A DNA stretch of 64,000 bases from Paenibacillus donghaensis (GCF_002192415.1 NZ_CP021780.1:4526001-4590000), one strand, 5' to 3'; positions 45,835 through 57,106 are shown, counted from the first letter of the stretch. Notes: generated by a model not told the origin, from the sequence alone. A program made the numbers and translations.

Positions 45835-46283
45835 CGCAACAATTTGTGTTTCATTATAACAATCATTCCCTGAAAATAATGTTCTGAAAGATAATTTTGG
45901 CGTTTTCAGAGCGGCTGGATAATGGAATATATTATTTATAATGGGTCCGGCGAGGATTTAGAAGCTGGATCTTCCAGCCGGGTGAGCGGAACGCCTGCGA
46001 TGGGCGCTTAAACTGCCTATCGTCAAGTGACTCGCAATGCCATCGTCTTAAGGGGAAACCCACCCCAAGACCAGGATGAACACACCGCTGCGCCTGGTGA
46101 AATGTACCGATGATCAAGGGTGCATTTACCGCACAAGCCAGACACCAAGCAAACCCAGCGCAGGAAAGCAGCAGAAGCAAGAGAAACGCCGCTCTCTCAG
46201 AGGTCGAAGAAAGAGAAGGCATGCAGGTCCTGCAACCGGCCCGGTGAAAAAGGCATTCGCGTCATGAAATAAGTAGTGGATTA
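45835..46283. other. intergenic stretch without a supported gene
   Basis: Contains GGGTCCGGCGAGGATTTAG near 45,940, a remnant of the GTCCAGCGAGGATTTAG arm seen in family IV repeats. Short open frames on both strands (about 63 and 96 codons) have no recognisable features, so I do not call them. Confidence 0.5.
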
Positions 46284-47078
46284 GTTACTACTTAGATCCC
46301 ACTAAGGATGTAACGTGATGCACTAGAGCATCCAGAGAAATTAGATGCGAAAGTGGTTACTACTTAGGACCCCATAGGAAAGGAGCATCAAATTTTGATC
46401 GCCACATCAGTCCAATCACGGAATTAGTTGCGAATCTGGTTACTACTTAGGTCCCCTAGCCCTCTTCGCTCGTAACCCTCGCTTCGATTTCAGACGGTTG
46501 CGGACTCAGGAGCCTCTATTTGCTGTACATAGGCCGTTTTGCAGGATTAACGGACCCAGGAGCCTCTATATCACAGAAAACCCTCGCTTTAGAGCCTGTT
46601 TTGACGACTTAGGGGCTATACGGTCCGTAAGACGTCAAAAGATCGCAGATAGGAGGAAATAGGGGCTATACGGTCCGCTAGAATGTAGGTTACCTAGTTC
46701 AAGGGCTTGGAGTGTCGCAGGGTCCTAAGTAGTAACCGAAAGTGCATCTATTTTCTCTGGAAACGGATGATATCGGGTAAATAAGTGCGAATCTGCAACT
46801 ATTTTCACGCAAATCGCTCATTCAGCGTTCAGAACACGAAATTAGATGCGTTTTTGCACTTATTTGCTCTAAAACAGAAAAAATCTTCTAATTAGATGCA
46901 GATTCGCAACTAATTCGGTGTGGACTGGACTTATCTGGCGATCAGACTTTGATGCTCCTCTCATATTGGGTCCTAAGTAGTAACCAGTTCTGCAACTAAA
47001 TCGGTGGATTGGACTTATTTGGTGTTGCAGCGGCTTAGTCTTGGGTGCTCCTATCCTACGGACGCCTAGGTAGTAACC
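46284..47078. repeat. nested cluster of F-F-R-R family I elements
   Basis: Starts with GTTACTACTTAGATCCC and contains module F1 (near 46339) split by another insertion, the rest of F1 and F2, R3 and R4 (46,745-46,920), a right end GGTCCTAAGTAGTAAC at 46969-46984, then an additional right half ending in CCTAGGTAGTAAC. At least three insertions are stacked here. Confidence 0.75.
46356..46736. mobile_element. composite element with F-F-R-R family III core, 8-bp target duplication
   Basis: 381 bp flanked by CGAAAGTG (46348-46355 and 46737-46744). Removing it with one copy restores TTAGATGCGAAAGTGCATCT, a proper F1 module. The inside begins with an inverted half of a family I element (to 46438), then a family III element: modules CGGACTCAGGAGCCTCTAT and CGGACCCAGGAGCCTCTAT, then inverted AGGGGCTATACGGTCCG twice. 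Confidence 0.8.
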
Positions 47079-47098
47079 AGAAATTAAACCCTGCAGTT

Positions 47099-47168
47099 CT
47101 GACAGGGGTGCTGCGTCTGCCAGAACTGCAAGAGACCGCGAGCCCTGCGGCCGCGGTCTCTTGCAGTT
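47099..47168 (-). terminator. hairpins past the surface protein gene
   Basis: Minus-strand stem AAGAGACCGCG / CGCGGTCTCTT, directly after the stop of the large gene, then a second pairing CTGCAGTTCTG / CAGAACTGCAAG. No long T run, so termination is less certain. Confidence 0.55.
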
Positions 47169-47171
47169 GGT

Positions 47172-50100
47172 CTATTCGATGATCTGCAGCAGATTCAGGA
47201 TCATCTGCGCACTTTCGGCACGCGTACCGTTCTGGGCTGCTTCGAACCGCTCGGCAGAGCGGCCCTGCATCAGCCCGAGGGCCTGCGCTTGCCCGATCGC
47301 TTCCCTTGCCCACGGCTTCGCCGCGGCAAGGTCCGTGAATGCCGGTCCGCTGAAGTCCGCCGCAGCCGGGGTCCCGGCTGCATAGGCGTACGCGCGGACC
47401 AGCATCAGCGCCATCTCCTGGCGCGAGATCGCCGCGCCAGGACGGAACGCGCCCGGCTGGCTGCCGTTCACGATGCCGGCCTGCGCAGCCAGGCCTACCG
47501 CATCGGCATACCAGCTGCCAGCCGCCACATCCGTGAAGGTGGACGCTGTGCCACCTTCACCGGCCAAGCCCAGCGCGCGCACGAGCAGCGCGGCGAACTC
47601 GGCCCGGGTGATGTTCCGGTTCGGCTCGAACCGGTCCACACTCACCCCCTGCACCAGCTGCTTGGCGGCCAGCTGCTTGACGGCAGCCAGCGCCCAGTGG
47701 CTGGCTTTCAGGTCACTGAAGCTCTTGTCATAGGCCAGCACCGCATAGGTGCTGAAGTGGCTGACAGACGCTGTCAGTGTGCTGCCCTCCCACTGGCTCT
47801 TGATGTATTCCAGCCCGCCATCCTCCGTGAGGACATAGAGGCCGAGCAGATTCCGGTCTTCCGTGGAATCTACATTCAGAGAGATCGTCAGCGGTGAGTT
47901 GAACTCCCGCAGTGTGAAGCTCTGGCCCGCTGCTGTTGTCAGCGTAAAGGACCAGTCCAGCAGCTCCGTTCCCGTCTTCAGCTGCGCTCCGGCAGCGGCT
48001 GCCGCACGTTCCAGCAGCTGTACCGCGCTGCTGGCAGAGAGCGTGTCTGCACGCAGCGTGATCTTGCTGTCAGCACCGGCCCCGGCCGGGGCCAGCGCAG
48101 TAAGCTGCGCGAGCAGCTGCGCCGGAATCACTACCGACATCCCTTCGGCATTCACGCGCAGCGGAGCATTGCCCAGTAGGTCGGCGGCATTACCCGGCAG
48201 ATTCAGCTCCGTGAGCCGGCCTTCCACCGTAACTACCGCCTCACCCGCTGTATTGCGGGCACCGCTTAATTGCTCGGCCGCTACGTCCACCACACCCGGT
48301 TGCTGCGTAGCTGCTGGCGTTGGCGACGGTGATGGTGTTGGTGACGGCGTCACCACGGGTCCCGGATTCCATCCCGGACCTGGGTCCGGTGTAAGCTGCG
48401 GTGTCGGCGTCGGCTGTGGCGTCAGTGTTGGCTTCACCGTCGGTGTCGGTGTTAGCGTCGGCGTTGGCTCCGCCGTCGGTGTCGGTGTTGGTGTTGGCGT
48501 TGGCGTCGGCGTCGGCTCTGGCTCTTCGCCGTCTCCCGCCGCAGTTACCGTCAGCACATAGCTGCCGTTCAATCCCTCATAACTGGCGCTGATCGTTGTT
48601 TTGCCTGCTGCCAAGGCGGTAAGCTGACCACCTGCGGTGATCCCGGCAACAGCCGGTTCAGAGCTTGTAAACACCACACCAGCCGGAAGCTCCCATAGGC
48701 GTCCATCGCTGTATACGGCTTGTGCAACTACAACCCCTGTGCTTCCCGCCTTCAGCTGCTCCGGCCCTTTCAGCTTCAGGCCTTGGATCACCGGATCAGC
48801 CATGCTGACTTGCAGTTGATAAGAAGCGGTGAACTCCTTGTATGTGACAGAGATCACGGTTGAACCCTCCTGAAGGGCTTCCACCCGTCCTTGTTCATTA
48901 ATGGTAGCGATCTGCTCATTGGAGCTGGCATAGCGAAGCCCTTCTCCTACAAGAGTCCGTTTGCCAGATGCATACACAGTCTCCGTTACCGTAAGGGACG
49001 TTTCCCCCGGCTTCAGCTGAGTTGCGCCCTTAAGCGACAGCCCCTGCAACACATCTACGGTAATGGTGCTCTCCGCGTACACATTCGGATAACCCTGAAC
49101 TGCGGCTCTAACCTTGGCCGTTCCCGGCTGCAGAGCAGTCACCAGTCCGTAGGTGTCTACGGTCACTGATGCGGGTTCAACACCCGGCACCACAGACCAC
49201 TCGATCTTCTGGCGGGTTGCCTGCTCCGGATACACGGCTGCATTCAGCTGCAATTGCTGTCCCGGCTCAAGCTGAGCAGCGATTGGGTCAAGCGTGACCG
49301 ACTGCGGCAGCACCTTGCCAATTACGAGGCGGTCAATCTCTGCTCCGTCCACTGTACGGGCAACAACCGTAATCTGATTGGCTTCAATCTCCACGGCGGT
49401 AAAAATCTGCTCATCTTCATCATAAATTTTCTCCTGCCATACCCGCTCCGTCAGCGCATAGAACTTCGGACCTGACGATCCGCCGATCACATAACGCGTG
49501 CCCTCTCCATCGGCAACCTGCTTGCCGCCTTTCATCGGATATGTCCGAAGGTAGATATGGTCATGTCCGTTCATTACAAGATCCACACCATGCTTGTCAA
49601 ACACCGGCACCCAGGTGGACTGCACCCGTTCATTCGAATAGATGCTGCCGTAAGGCCCCTGATGGAAAAATACCACCTTCCACTTCTTGCCGCTGGCGGC
49701 CAGGTCCTGATCGAGCCAGTTGGCCTGCTCCTCCATCAGACTGGCGGAGACTTCGGTATTCATTACTGCGAAATGCGTATCCTCCAGATCAAAGGAATAG
49801 TTGCTGCCTTTGACGCCGTCCGCACCGTTCTGCGGATTATGGAACTGGGCCAGGTAATCGCCGTTCCCGTTCGTGCCCATCACCTCATGGTTCCCGATAA
49901 TCGGCACCAGCGTCGTGTTCAGCAGCTGCGGCTGGGCGGCATCGAACCACCAGTTCCATTGCTCCTGCTCGAATCCTTTGTCGACCATGTCGCCCGCATG
50001 AACGAGCATCTCTGCATCCGGCATAGTGGCAAAAGCCTTCTCTACCGTATCCTTCCACAGATCAAAGCCTGCCTTGGAGTCTGCCTGCGAGTCCCCGATG

Positions 50101-53100
50101 AACAGGAACTTGGTCAAGTTATCCGCCGCACCTGCCTCATCGGCTGTAGTGAAGCTTCCCAACGCGCTTACTTGGCTGCCACCGTCCCCTACCCGGTACA
50201 CATAAGTGGTTCCGGGAGCAAGCCCAAGCGCTTCCGCCTTATGCACCCGCATGGTTCCGTCGTTGTTGGTGTTGTAAATTCGGCTGTTGCCGTTAATTCT
50301 CAGTACATTGCTGTCCTCAAATGTAGTGAATTCCGACTGCTTCACCAGTTCCAGCACCGTATCCGCCGTCAGCGGCTCGGTCTGCCAGGTGAACTGGCGG
50401 GAAGTCGCGGCATCGGCTCCCATCGTCACGTTGATATTGCGCGGAGCCGCAGTCCCGCTGTAAGCAGCCACGTTGAAGACCATCACCGGACTGAAGGCCT
50501 CGCCCTTCACCGCTTGCAGCTTATAGGATCCTTCTGCAACGGTTGCGGCAGAACTGGTTAACAGCCCGTCTGCACCTGAAGCCGCATCGGCCGTCTCCAC
50601 GCCATCCATGAGCAGCTTCACACCTTCTGCTGCCGCGCCGCTGCTATCTTTTACAGTGAATACTGCATTCAGGCCTTTGGCGATGTCATAATGATTCCAG
50701 CTCAGCTGCAACTGCGTCTTCACCGTGGTTTCCAGCGAAGCACCAATGGAGCTGAGCGGCTGTCCGCTGCCCTCCGTAGAGGTAACCGAACCGGCGGTAT
50801 TCTCAATCACCAGCGGCTTATCGGTCACTCCCGCAGCCTGTTCCAGCGTGAACGGACCGGCATAATCACTGCGCACGGTGTAGCGGATCTGGCCGAGCAG
50901 ATCACTGTCCTTCAGCTTGGCTTCGCTGATCCCGTTAAACTTCAGGGTGACTGTGCCAGTAGCCTCATCAATGACAGGCTCCAGCTGCTGCCCGTTTAAT
51001 CCGCTGCCTCGGACCACTTCCAGCTTCTCTACGGCCGCCGGATCAAATTGGAAGGTGATGAACCCCTCCTTCAGCTTGTCCGCTTTCTCTGCGCTAATGT
51101 CCACTGTATACGCATTGCCGGCATAGACGACCTCCGGCGTATCATACACGTAGAACGGAGAACCCAGATTTACAGTGAAGAACCATTCCTTAATCGTCTG
51201 ATTGCCACTTAAATCACGGATGGCCACCTTCACCTTGTGCCGTCCTTCCCCAAGCGGAACCTTGGGCTTGTAGCTAATCTGTCCTTTTGGCGGATAGAAT
51301 CCATGCTCCACCAGCTCGCCATCCACATAGACGCGGGTGGCGTCCGGATTAATTAGCGTAGTACCGGGGTGAGCTACGGGGTCATACCCGTCATCCTGGC
51401 CGGTAACGGATAGGGTCGGGGTTGCCGTTTTGACGATTTCATTCACACCCGGAACTATTTCCGTGAACACCGGAGGGGTTCTGTCTTCATTCAAAGGACC
51501 ATACACAGCGCGGATATCATCCACATAGATAGCTCCGGCATTTTTCTTCAGATTGCTGGTTTCCATGTAGCGCACGGGCATGTCCATCGATAGTGGTGTG
51601 GTTCTGCCCTTCGGCACGTTCACCTCTACATACTTCCAGCCTGTCCAGTTCACCCCGTTCACCTGATCGGTGAAATCAACAGGGCTTGCCGCATTGTTGC
51701 CGTCACGGATCTGTCCACGCAGCCAATGTTTGTTGCCGTCGCCATAGATCCACATGCCGATCTTCTCGGGATAGCCGGGAATCTGCACCCGGTTCTCGGT
51801 AGAGGTTGCTGTCACATACGCCCCCGAGGTCCCTGTCATTCCGCTAAAATCATATTCCAGCTTCAGCGATTTGCTGCCGCTGCGCACATAATCCAGATCA
51901 GTTACCTCGCTGATCAACACGCTTTTGGCAGCTGAACTGGAGGCTCTGTATTTGCCGATGCCGGACTCGAAATCCTCCATCACTACCGGAGGCAGTCCGA
52001 CATTGACTTCAAAAGAAGTCTCAACTTCTCCATAACGGACAATAATTCTGCCGTTCTGCCCATTCTCAGCGGTTGCCGTGAGCACGCCGTTCTCATCCAC
52101 CGAACCGATATTGCCTTCCACCTGCCACTCGAAGCTGTGGTTGTCAGCCTGAACCACCTGGCCACCACGCAGCGCCTTCACGCTCAGCTGTGCGATGGCT
52201 CCGCTGGTATAGGTCTTGATCTCGTCGGGAAACTTCAGCTCGGTCAGCGAATCCACTACTTCAAGGGCTCCGCTCCCCTCGGCAGCGCCCGCTGCCGCAG
52301 TAACTTTCCCTGTGCCTGCCGTCTTGCCTGCAGTGAACAGCCCATTGCTGTCAATCACGCCAAGCGCAGGATCTGCTTGCCAGCTCAGCGCGCCTTCAAC
52401 TGGCGTTGGATGCCCGTTCGCATCCACGCCTGCCGCTGTGAAGCTATAGCTTGCACCCTGCAGAATTCGCTCGGCATTCGGTTGAATCGCCAGCTTCGCA
52501 GCCGTGGCCAGCTCCGGCGCTGTGTTGACCAGCAGCAGCCCGTTGCCTGTCTTGCGCTCGAATCCGTCCGAGCCTTGATTCAGCATCTTCACTCCGCTGG
52601 TGCCAGGCATTCTGGCCGCAAAAGTCGACGAGCCGCCGCCATCCAGATTCATCGCCTGCACCGCGCCCATGTCCTTCAGCATCTGGGCCAGCTCCGGCGT
52701 CTCTACACCTTCACTGAAGCCGGGCGAGCGTCCATCCACTTCGAACAGGATGATGCTGCCATCCGCTTTGGTCCCGATCGCTGTGCGGGGATGCACCCCT
52801 GCCGGACCAACGTTGGTCTGCACCACGCCATCCTTGACCAGCGGACCTTGTCCGCCGATAGCCACGCTCACCTGATCCCACTCACCGTCCAGCTGGAAAC
52901 GGGCGGAGACTTCATCGCCTTGTGCCAAGCCTTGCAGCAACTGGCGGGAAGTGCCGTGTGCCGAGAGCACCACCTTGCCGGCTACCAGCGGAGTATCTCC
53001 CAGGTTGCTGCGGATCTCGGACACCTTCAGGCTCAGGGTCTGTCCGCTTTTGACCTCGCCGGAGATGATGTCCAGCACCACTTCGTCCCCTTCGGCGGTC

Positions 53101-53711
53101 GATTTGGTCGATGTATTATAATCTGCTGTATAAAGCACCAGCTGATCGGTATTTCGGTAACGGTTGATGCTGGTCAAATCACTTGTTTGTCCATTAATAG
53201 TCACCGTCCGGGTCAGCTTGGGCGTGCCGTAGATCGAACCGCCGTCCGCCTTCAGACCGAAGGTGTACCCCGAGCCGCTGTTCAGGATGACTCCATCGCC
53301 CATAAACAGACCATTCGGCACGCCTGTGGCAAAACCGGAGATTTCGTAGAAATCACCATTGATCCCAGCAACCACACGGTTGCCCGGCGCATCGGCATGC
53401 TTGGCCATTTCGGTAACACCTTTCATCCCGTAGACCTTGCCGTCTTTGGTGCCTGCCTGCAGTTCCAGATTGGGCTGCTGCGGATTGAACTCTACAGCAT
53501 GAACCTTCTGATAGCCGCGCGCATCCTGCAGATCTGTCCATGAATAGCTGGCTCCCGGAGCAAGCTCCGCCTGGCGCGAATCAATTACGGTACCATAGCT
53601 TTCCGATGCCAGAGCAGAATTGGAAGCGTCTGCGATCAGACCCGGCTGAACTAACGAGAGAAACAGAGATGCGATAATTGCAGCATTCCACAAACGTAAA
53701 TACCTTCTCAC
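47172..53711 (-). CDS. 2,179-residue SLH surface protein with phosphodiester glycosidase and metallophosphoesterase domains
   Basis: Secreted, cell-wall-attached protein. Signal peptide at 1-29 (GTG start after GGGAGGG). Residues about 80-397 are a phosphodiester-glycosidase (NAGPA/DUF2233) domain with NGDFYEISG and [11 protein letters not shown]. Two Ig-like domains follow (400-571), a carbohydrate-binding-like segment (577-740), an Ig-like part (745-848) and a cohesin-like domain (853-985). A purple-acid-phosphatase N-domain (about 1088-1192) leads to a metallophosphoesterase (1200-1465) with Asp1207, Asp1241, Asn1274-His1275, His1350 and His1383/1385. Then three Big_2-type domains (1470-1723), a Thr-Pro linker (1730-1805), a linker domain, and three SLH repeats (1997-2179) that bind pyruvylated wall polymer. 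Probably removes or recycles phosphate-bearing glycans; inference. Confidence 0.9.
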   Translation of the reverse strand: MRRYLRLWNAAIIASLFLSLVQPGLIADASNSALASESYGTVIDSRQAELAPGASYSWTDLQDARGYQKVHAVEFNPQQPNLELQAGTKDGKVYGMKGVTEMAKHADAPGNRVVAGINGDFYEISGFATGVPNGLFMGDGVILNSGSGYTFGLKADGGSIYGTPKLTRTVTINGQTSDLTSINRYRNTDQLVLYTADYNTSTKSTAEGDEVVLDIISGEVKSGQTLSLKVSEIRSNLGDTPLVAGKVVLSAHGTSRQLLQGLAQGDEVSARFQLDGEWDQVSVAIGGQGPLVKDGVVQTNVGPAGVHPRTAIGTKADGSIILFEVDGRSPGFSEGVETPELAQMLKDMGAVQAMNLDGGGSSTFAARMPGTSGVKMLNQGSDGFERKTGNGLLLVNTAPELATAAKLAIQPNAERILQGASYSFTAAGVDANGHPTPVEGALSWQADPALGVIDSNGLFTAGKTAGTGKVTAAAGAAEGSGALEVVDSLTELKFPDEIKTYTSGAIAQLSVKALRGGQVVQADNHSFEWQVEGNIGSVDENGVLTATAENGQNGRIIVRYGEVETSFEVNVGLPPVVMEDFESGIGKYRASSSAAKSVLISEVTDLDYVRSGSKSLKLEYDFSGMTGTSGAYVTATSTENRVQIPGYPEKIGMWIYGDGNKHWLRGQIRDGNNAASPVDFTDQVNGVNWTGWKYVEVNVPKGRTTPLSMDMPVRYMETSNLKKNAGAIYVDDIRAVYGPLNEDRTPPVFTEIVPGVNEIVKTATPTLSVTGQDDGYDPVAHPGTTLINPDATRVYVDGELVEHGFYPPKGQISYKPKVPLGEGRHKVKVAIRDLSGNQTIKEWFFTVNLGSPFYVYDTPEVVYAGNAYTVDISAEKADKLKEGFITFQFDPAAVEKLEVVRGSGLNGQQLEPVIDEATGTVTLKFNGISEAKLKDSDLLGQIRYTVRSDYAGPFTLEQAAGVTDKPLVIENTAGSVTSTEGSGQPLSSIGASLETTVKTQLQLSWNHYDIAKGLNAVFTVKDSSGAAAEGVKLLMDGVETADAASGADGLLTSSAATVAEGSYKLQAVKGEAFSPVMVFNVAAYSGTAAPRNINVTMGADAATSRQFTWQTEPLTADTVLELVKQSEFTTFEDSNVLRINGNSRIYNTNNDGTMRVHKAEALGLAPGTTYVYRVGDGGSQVSALGSFTTADEAGAADNLTKFLFIGDSQADSKAGFDLWKDTVEKAFATMPDAEMLVHAGDMVDKGFEQEQWNWWFDAAQPQLLNTTLVPIIGNHEVMGTNGNGDYLAQFHNPQNGADGVKGSNYSFDLEDTHFAVMNTEVSASLMEEQANWLDQDLAASGKKWKVVFFHQGPYGSIYSNERVQSTWVPVFDKHGVDLVMNGHDHIYLRTYPMKGGKQVADGEGTRYVIGGSSGPKFYALTERVWQEKIYDEDEQIFTAVEIEANQITVVARTVDGAEIDRLVIGKVLPQSVTLDPIAAQLEPGQQLQLNAAVYPEQATRQKIEWSVVPGVEPASVTVDTYGLVTALQPGTAKVRAAVQGYPNVYAESTITVDVLQGLSLKGATQLKPGETSLTVTETVYASGKRTLVGEGLRYASSNEQIATINEQGRVEALQEGSTVISVTYKEFTASYQLQVSMADPVIQGLKLKGPEQLKAGSTGVVVAQAVYSDGRLWELPAGVVFTSSEPAVAGITAGGQLTALAAGKTTISASYEGLNGSYVLTVTAAGDGEEPEPTPTPTPTPTPTPTAEPTPTLTPTPTVKPTLTPQPTPTPQLTPDPGPGWNPGPVVTPSPTPSPSPTPAATQQPGVVDVAAEQLSGARNTAGEAVVTVEGRLTELNLPGNAADLLGNAPLRVNAEGMSVVIPAQLLAQLTALAPAGAGADSKITLRADTLSASSAVQLLERAAAAAGAQLKTGTELLDWSFTLTTAAGQSFTLREFNSPLTISLNVDSTEDRNLLGLYVLTEDGGLEYIKSQWEGSTLTASVSHFSTYAVLAYDKSFSDLKASHWALAAVKQLAAKQLVQGVSVDRFEPNRNITRAEFAALLVRALGLAGEGGTASTFTDVAAGSWYADAVGLAAQAGIVNGSQPGAFRPGAAISRQEMALMLVRAYAYAAGTPAAADFSGPAFTDLAAAKPWAREAIGQAQALGLMQGRSAERFEAAQNGTRAESAQMILNLLQIIE

Positions 53712-53813
53712 TTGGTTGAAACCCTCCCTAAGGATGTCGCTTTTTGTCAGATTAGCACGACATGATAGGGTAAATACTACCTTTGAAACGTAACCTCACG
53801 ATAAAATCAAACA

Positions 53814-53831
53814 ACAGTTATTGTTAACTGT
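53814..53831. promoter_or_regulatory. inverted repeat upstream of the surface protein gene
   Basis: ACAGTTA-TTGT-TAACTGT, perfect 7-bp arms, about 100 bp before the GTG. Could be a regulator site for the large gene; no regulator is known. No consensus promoter stands out beside it. Confidence 0.35.
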
Positions 53832-53907
53832 ATAAGATAACGCGGGAACAATAGGGCAGAATGTTAAGAGAGTATAGGCGGTTGGCCATTTGTGAATGAG
53901 CTTTTTT

Positions 53908-54530
53908 TTAATCCACCAAGTTTAAATGATCCAGACCATTCTCTCTAGTAATCTTCCATTGATCCTGACTGTAGGTGAGCTCATGCACACCCGTATTTCC
54001 CGCCGGGAACCAATGGCCAGTATTTGTCCAAGGAATCCCCAGCAGCAGATGATAGATTACGTTGATCACCCCGCCATGAGTAACGATCAGCAGATTCTCA
54101 TCGGGGTTGCCTGCTAACTGAGCAGCACATATCTTGCCTAAGGTATCTTGGATACGCGCAGCGAATTCAACTGGACTCTCCCCACCCGGAAACCGTTCAT
54201 CCATCTTTAGCGTTGAGAAAAACAACCCAGGATACCTCTGAAGCGCTAGCTCCTCAGGCATCCCCGCCAGCAATCCGTTGTTAGTTTCACGCCAATCTGC
54301 ACTGTGCTCAACTGGCAGCTGCAGCTCATCCTCGATGGCCTGCGTCGTCTGCACAGCCCGCGTCAAGTCGCTGGACAGAATTCTATGTATATTGTACTCA
54401 TCGCTGTGCTCTTTGAGATAACGTCCGAGTTTATGGGACTGCTGGATGCCTTCGCTCACCAGCCCTCTTGTACTCCACCCCCCCGGTAGCCTTCCTCATC
54501 CTTGCCGTGTCTGACTAGATAAATGTTCAT
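53908..54530 (-). pseudogene. histidine phosphatase (phosphoglycerate mutase-like), frameshifted near the start
   Basis: Opening MNIYLVRHGKDEEGYRG, with the catalytic RHG, starts at an ATG with GGAGG five bases upstream, and then runs to a stop. The rest of the protein (SEGIQQSHKLGRYL through VTHGGVINVIYHLLLG with the second catalytic His) is in another frame. The break is a run of seven G (C7 at 54478-54484); one more G restores YRGGWSTRGLVSEG. Repaired length is about 207 residues. As given, the catalytic His is split from the body. Confidence 0.87.
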
Positions 54531-54620
54531 ATGAACCTCCTGGATCGCTGCCCATAGGCAGGGAAATATTGTATAGTTTAGCTATGCGGGTTTCACCGCG
54601 GTCTGAGAGGAGCGAGTAGC

Positions 54621-55043
54621 ATGTTAGATGTTGGGCAGATCCGGGAGGTTATTCCTCACCGGTATCCTTTTCTGCTGATTGATAGGATCATAGAGCTAGA
54701 ACCAGGCAAACGTGCGGTGGGGTGCAAAAATGTGAGCATCAACGAGCCCTTTTTCACCGGCCATTTCCCCGAGTATCCTGTGATGCCCGGCATTCTACTC
54801 GTTGAAGCACTGGCCCAGGTAGGAGGAGTGGCGATGTTCCGCTCAGAAGACGCCGGCAGCAAAATAGGCCTGCTCGCGGGCATCGACAACTGCCGCTTCA
54901 AACGCCAGGTCACGCCGGGCGATCAGCTGCGGCTCGAATTCGAGGTCACCCGTGTCAAAGGCCAAATTGTAAAAGGCCACGGCACCGCCACCGTAAACGG
55001 TGAGCTGGTCTGCGCAGCCGAGATTATGTTTGCCATTGCTTGA
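54621..55043 (+). CDS. fabZ: 3-hydroxyacyl-ACP dehydratase FabZ
   Basis: 140 residues, single hotdog fold. Catalytic His in [12 protein letters not shown] (residue 48) and Glu in LLVEALAQ (residue 62). Removes water from 3-hydroxyacyl-ACP in fatty acid elongation. GAGAGGAG lies before the ATG. Stands alone and is followed by a 38-bp tandem repeat. Confidence 0.95.
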   Translation: MLDVGQIREVIPHRYPFLLIDRIIELEPGKRAVGCKNVSINEPFFTGHFPEYPVMPGILLVEALAQVGGVAMFRSEDAGSKIGLLAGIDNCRFKRQVTPGDQLRLEFEVTRVKGQIVKGHGTATVNGELVCAAEIMFAIA

Positions 55044-55052
55044 GGAGCAGAC

Positions 55053-55296
55053 GCGGTTGTGTCTACTGTGGTGTGTCTGCTGCGATTATGCCGTTTACGA
55101 CGCTACGGTTGTGTCTACTGTGATTATGCCGGTTATGACGCTGCGGTTGTGTCTACTGTGGTTATGCCGGTTATGATACTTCGGTTGTGTCTACTGTGAT
55201 TATGCTGGTTACGACGCTGCAGTTGTGTCTACTGTGATTATGCCGGTTATGACGCTGCGGTTGTGTCTACTGTGGTTAAGACGCTTCAGTTGTGCG
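55053..55296. repeat. 38-bp tandem repeat, about six copies
   Basis: GTTGTGTCTACTGTGATTAT units recur near 55057, 55109, 55147, 55185, 55223 and 55261, 38 bp apart except the first gap of 52. Variants alternate between GTGATTATG and GTGGTTATG. Non-coding; starts 10 bp past fabZ. Confidence 0.85.
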
Positions 55297-55353
55297 GTTG
55301 CCACTTGCCCTCGCGGGATTCGCGCAAGGTTCATCGCGGCTTACTCGCTGGGG

Positions 55354-55541
55354 CCTAACTGCATTCCGTACAGCTATATTGGCTGATTTGGCCGACGGGA
55401 GAGGTTTAACTGTATTTCGTACAACTAAATCTCTCCGTTTAGCCATTTAGGCCCATTTTGCTTAGAAATAAATGTACAAAATACAGCTAAATTCGTTTCT
55501 CGCCCATTTTCACGCCAAATAAATGTACGAAATACAGTTAT
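55354..55541. repeat. F-F-R-R family V element, second copy
   Basis: Modules AACTGCATTCCGTACAGC, AACTGTATTTCGTACAACTA, then inverted AATGTACAAAATACAGCTAA and AATGTACGAAATACAGTTAT. It is followed by half of the GAACTTAAGAATG element near 55,546. No gene is seen in 55,297-55,626. Confidence 0.8.
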
Positions 55542-55626
55542 CTAAGATGAACTTAAGAATGAAAGGGTAAAGTTATCAGAATACCTGCGATCGTTTCATC
55601 GTTGTCCCTTCATATGATGTTTATCT

Positions 55627-56232
55627 TTAGATACTAAAAACGAGATTGAGTCCCGTCTCTTCCCTCTTGAAGGGTTTGTTGAATTCCCTGAACTCCAGCT
55701 CCATTCCTGAGATATCATCAGGCAAAGGAGGAGTCACCACATAATTATACGATGCATGCCCGGATGTAGATGTGCTTCCACCATCACTCGTTTTACAGTC
55801 CTATGCCTCTCCTATGAACAGTTCAAAATGGCGGTGTTTATAAGAATTCTGATCCTGCAGCGCAGTCATATCCCAGTCCATGCTGAGCGTGATCACACTT
55901 ACATTACTGTATTGGCGGATCGAGGTTAAGGTAAAGAACAACCCTTCTTTTTCTATAGCTTGTAGAACAGGAATGTGTTGTCTGAATCCCATCGGCTCGA
56001 CGTAAGGTTTGAAGTATTCTTCACTTAGCAGTGTTCCAAAGACCGCTTTCAAGAAATCATCATAGAGATCATACTCCGACGCCCACTCCGAAATAAGCTC
56101 CAATGGCGGGAACCCCGGATTGTTGTCTGAGAGCTGCTTGCGTTGCTGTATCAATGAACACAGTTCCTTATCCACCGTGATAATCTGCGGATCATAGTGT
56201 TCTGTTGGTCTTACAAATGGCATCCGTTTCAT
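55627..56232 (-). pseudogene. unrecognised gene interrupted by an in-frame TAG
   Basis: An ATG with GGAGG six bases upstream opens a 143-residue reading frame (KRMPFVRPTEHYDPQIITVD ... HRHFELFIGEA), which stops at TAG (55801). The same frame then stays open for 57 codons with ordinary protein-like sequence (DCKTSDGGSTSTSGHASYNY ... PPLPDDISGMELEFREFNKPF) to a TAA. The second part reads as the natural C-terminus, so the TAG is probably a nonsense mutation; readthrough or a base error are alternatives. Family not known to me. Confidence 0.72.
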
Positions 56233-56337
56233 GATAGACCTCCATCTACTCCGTATTTTGGGAATTTGCACCTATCAATTTTAGCATAAAATGGATGGAT
56301 TACTCGAACTCGAATACCCTTTTTCAATATCAGTCAC

Positions 56338-56387
56338 AAAAAACCGCCTTCGATTGGATTGTGGGGAACCCAATTGAATAGCGGTTT
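56338..56387 (-). terminator. terminator of the SMR efflux genes
   Basis: Minus-strand arms AAACCGCTATTCAATTGGG and CCAATCGAAGGCGGTTT, then TTTTGTG. It lies about 15 bp past the second SMR stop. Confidence 0.75.
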
Positions 56388-56402
56388 AATGAACTTGCGC
56401 GC

Positions 56403-56714
56403 CTATGATACAAATTTCAAGCCAACGGATGCTCCCAGAATCAGTACGACAAAAACCAAACGCTTCCAGCTCTTGGATTCTCCATACAAAACCATCCCTA
56501 CAAACGCTGCCCCTACCGTTCCGATTCCGGTCCACATCGCATACGCCGTACCCATCGGGATCGTCTTCATCGCATACGTGAGCAGATAAAAGCTAAGACC
56601 AAAGGTAAACATCATATAAACTAGCGCATCCCACTTCTGCTGGGATAATCGCTTAATATTGATGACACCGAACACCTCCATGCAACCTGCTCCAACAAGT
56701 GCCAGCCAAGCCAT
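56403..56714 (-). CDS. SMR family efflux protein, second subunit
   Basis: 103 residues, four membrane helices with the essential membrane Glu in helix 1 (LVGAGCMEVFGV, residue 13). Pairs such as EbrAB, YkkCD and YvdRS work as heterodimeric cation/drug-proton antiporters or guanidinium exporters. Starts 13 bp after the partner gene. Substrate is not readable from sequence. Confidence 0.88.
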   Translation of the reverse strand: MAWLALVGAGCMEVFGVINIKRLSQQKWDALVYMMFTFGLSFYLLTYAMKTIPMGTAYAMWTGIGTVGAAFVGMVLYGESKSWKRLVFVVLILGASVGLKFVS

Positions 56715-56727
56715 ACTGAATTCCTCC

Positions 56728-57066
56728 TTATGTTGTCGCTTTCTCTGTATTGGCAGTAACCATCTTCAGTCCCACAACTCCCACAAGCAACACTACGATG
56801 AGTAGGATCTTGAGCAGCTTAAAAGGTTCACCGAAGACGAGGCTCTCTACCATAACGGTCCCACCTGTTCCAATACCGGCAAAAACTGCATATACCGTTC
56901 CAACCGGAAGCTGCCGCGACGCCAGCACAACCAGATAAAAACTGCAGGCCAAAGCTGCTACTGTAAATATCCATCCGGCTATAGTCTCTGAATGCTTCAA
57001 GCCTGACACCCAGAAAATTTCTAAAATTCCCGAAGAAAACACATACAACCAATTACGGTTTATCAT
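56728..57066 (-). CDS. SMR family efflux protein, first subunit
   Basis: 112 residues, four helices, helix-1 Glu in SSGILEIFWVSGLK (residue 16), and the conserved GTVYAVFAGIGTGGTV segment in helix 3. The two subunits have slightly different ends, as expected for an asymmetric pair. Transcribed from a strong promoter with an operator-like palindrome, under a TetR regulator gene upstream. Confidence 0.88.
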   Translation of the reverse strand: MINRNWLYVFSSGILEIFWVSGLKHSETIAGWIFTVAALACSFYLVVLASRQLPVGTVYAVFAGIGTGGTVMVESLVFGEPFKLLKILLIVVLLVGVVGLKMVTANTEKATT

Positions 57067-57092
57067 CTCAACATCTCACTTCCTTTACCTAA

Positions 57093-57106
57093 CTAACGGT
57101 CGTTAG
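57093..57106. promoter_or_regulatory. TetR-type operator
   Basis: Palindrome CTAACG-GT-CGTTAG (extended to TAACTAACGGTCGTTAGCTA) lies a few bases after the -10 box of the SMR promoter, where a bound repressor would block initiation. CTAACGNNCGTTAG-like sites are typical of TetR/AcrR regulators. Confidence 0.75.

Noticed and set aside
45932..46222. 96-codon minus-strand frame with a leucine-rich stretch
   Set aside because: No ribosome site, no family resemblance, and it starts inside repeat-remnant DNA.
52137..53543. 468-codon open frame opposite the surface protein gene
   Set aside because: Antisense shadow of a gene with clear domains; no start signal or recognisable motif.
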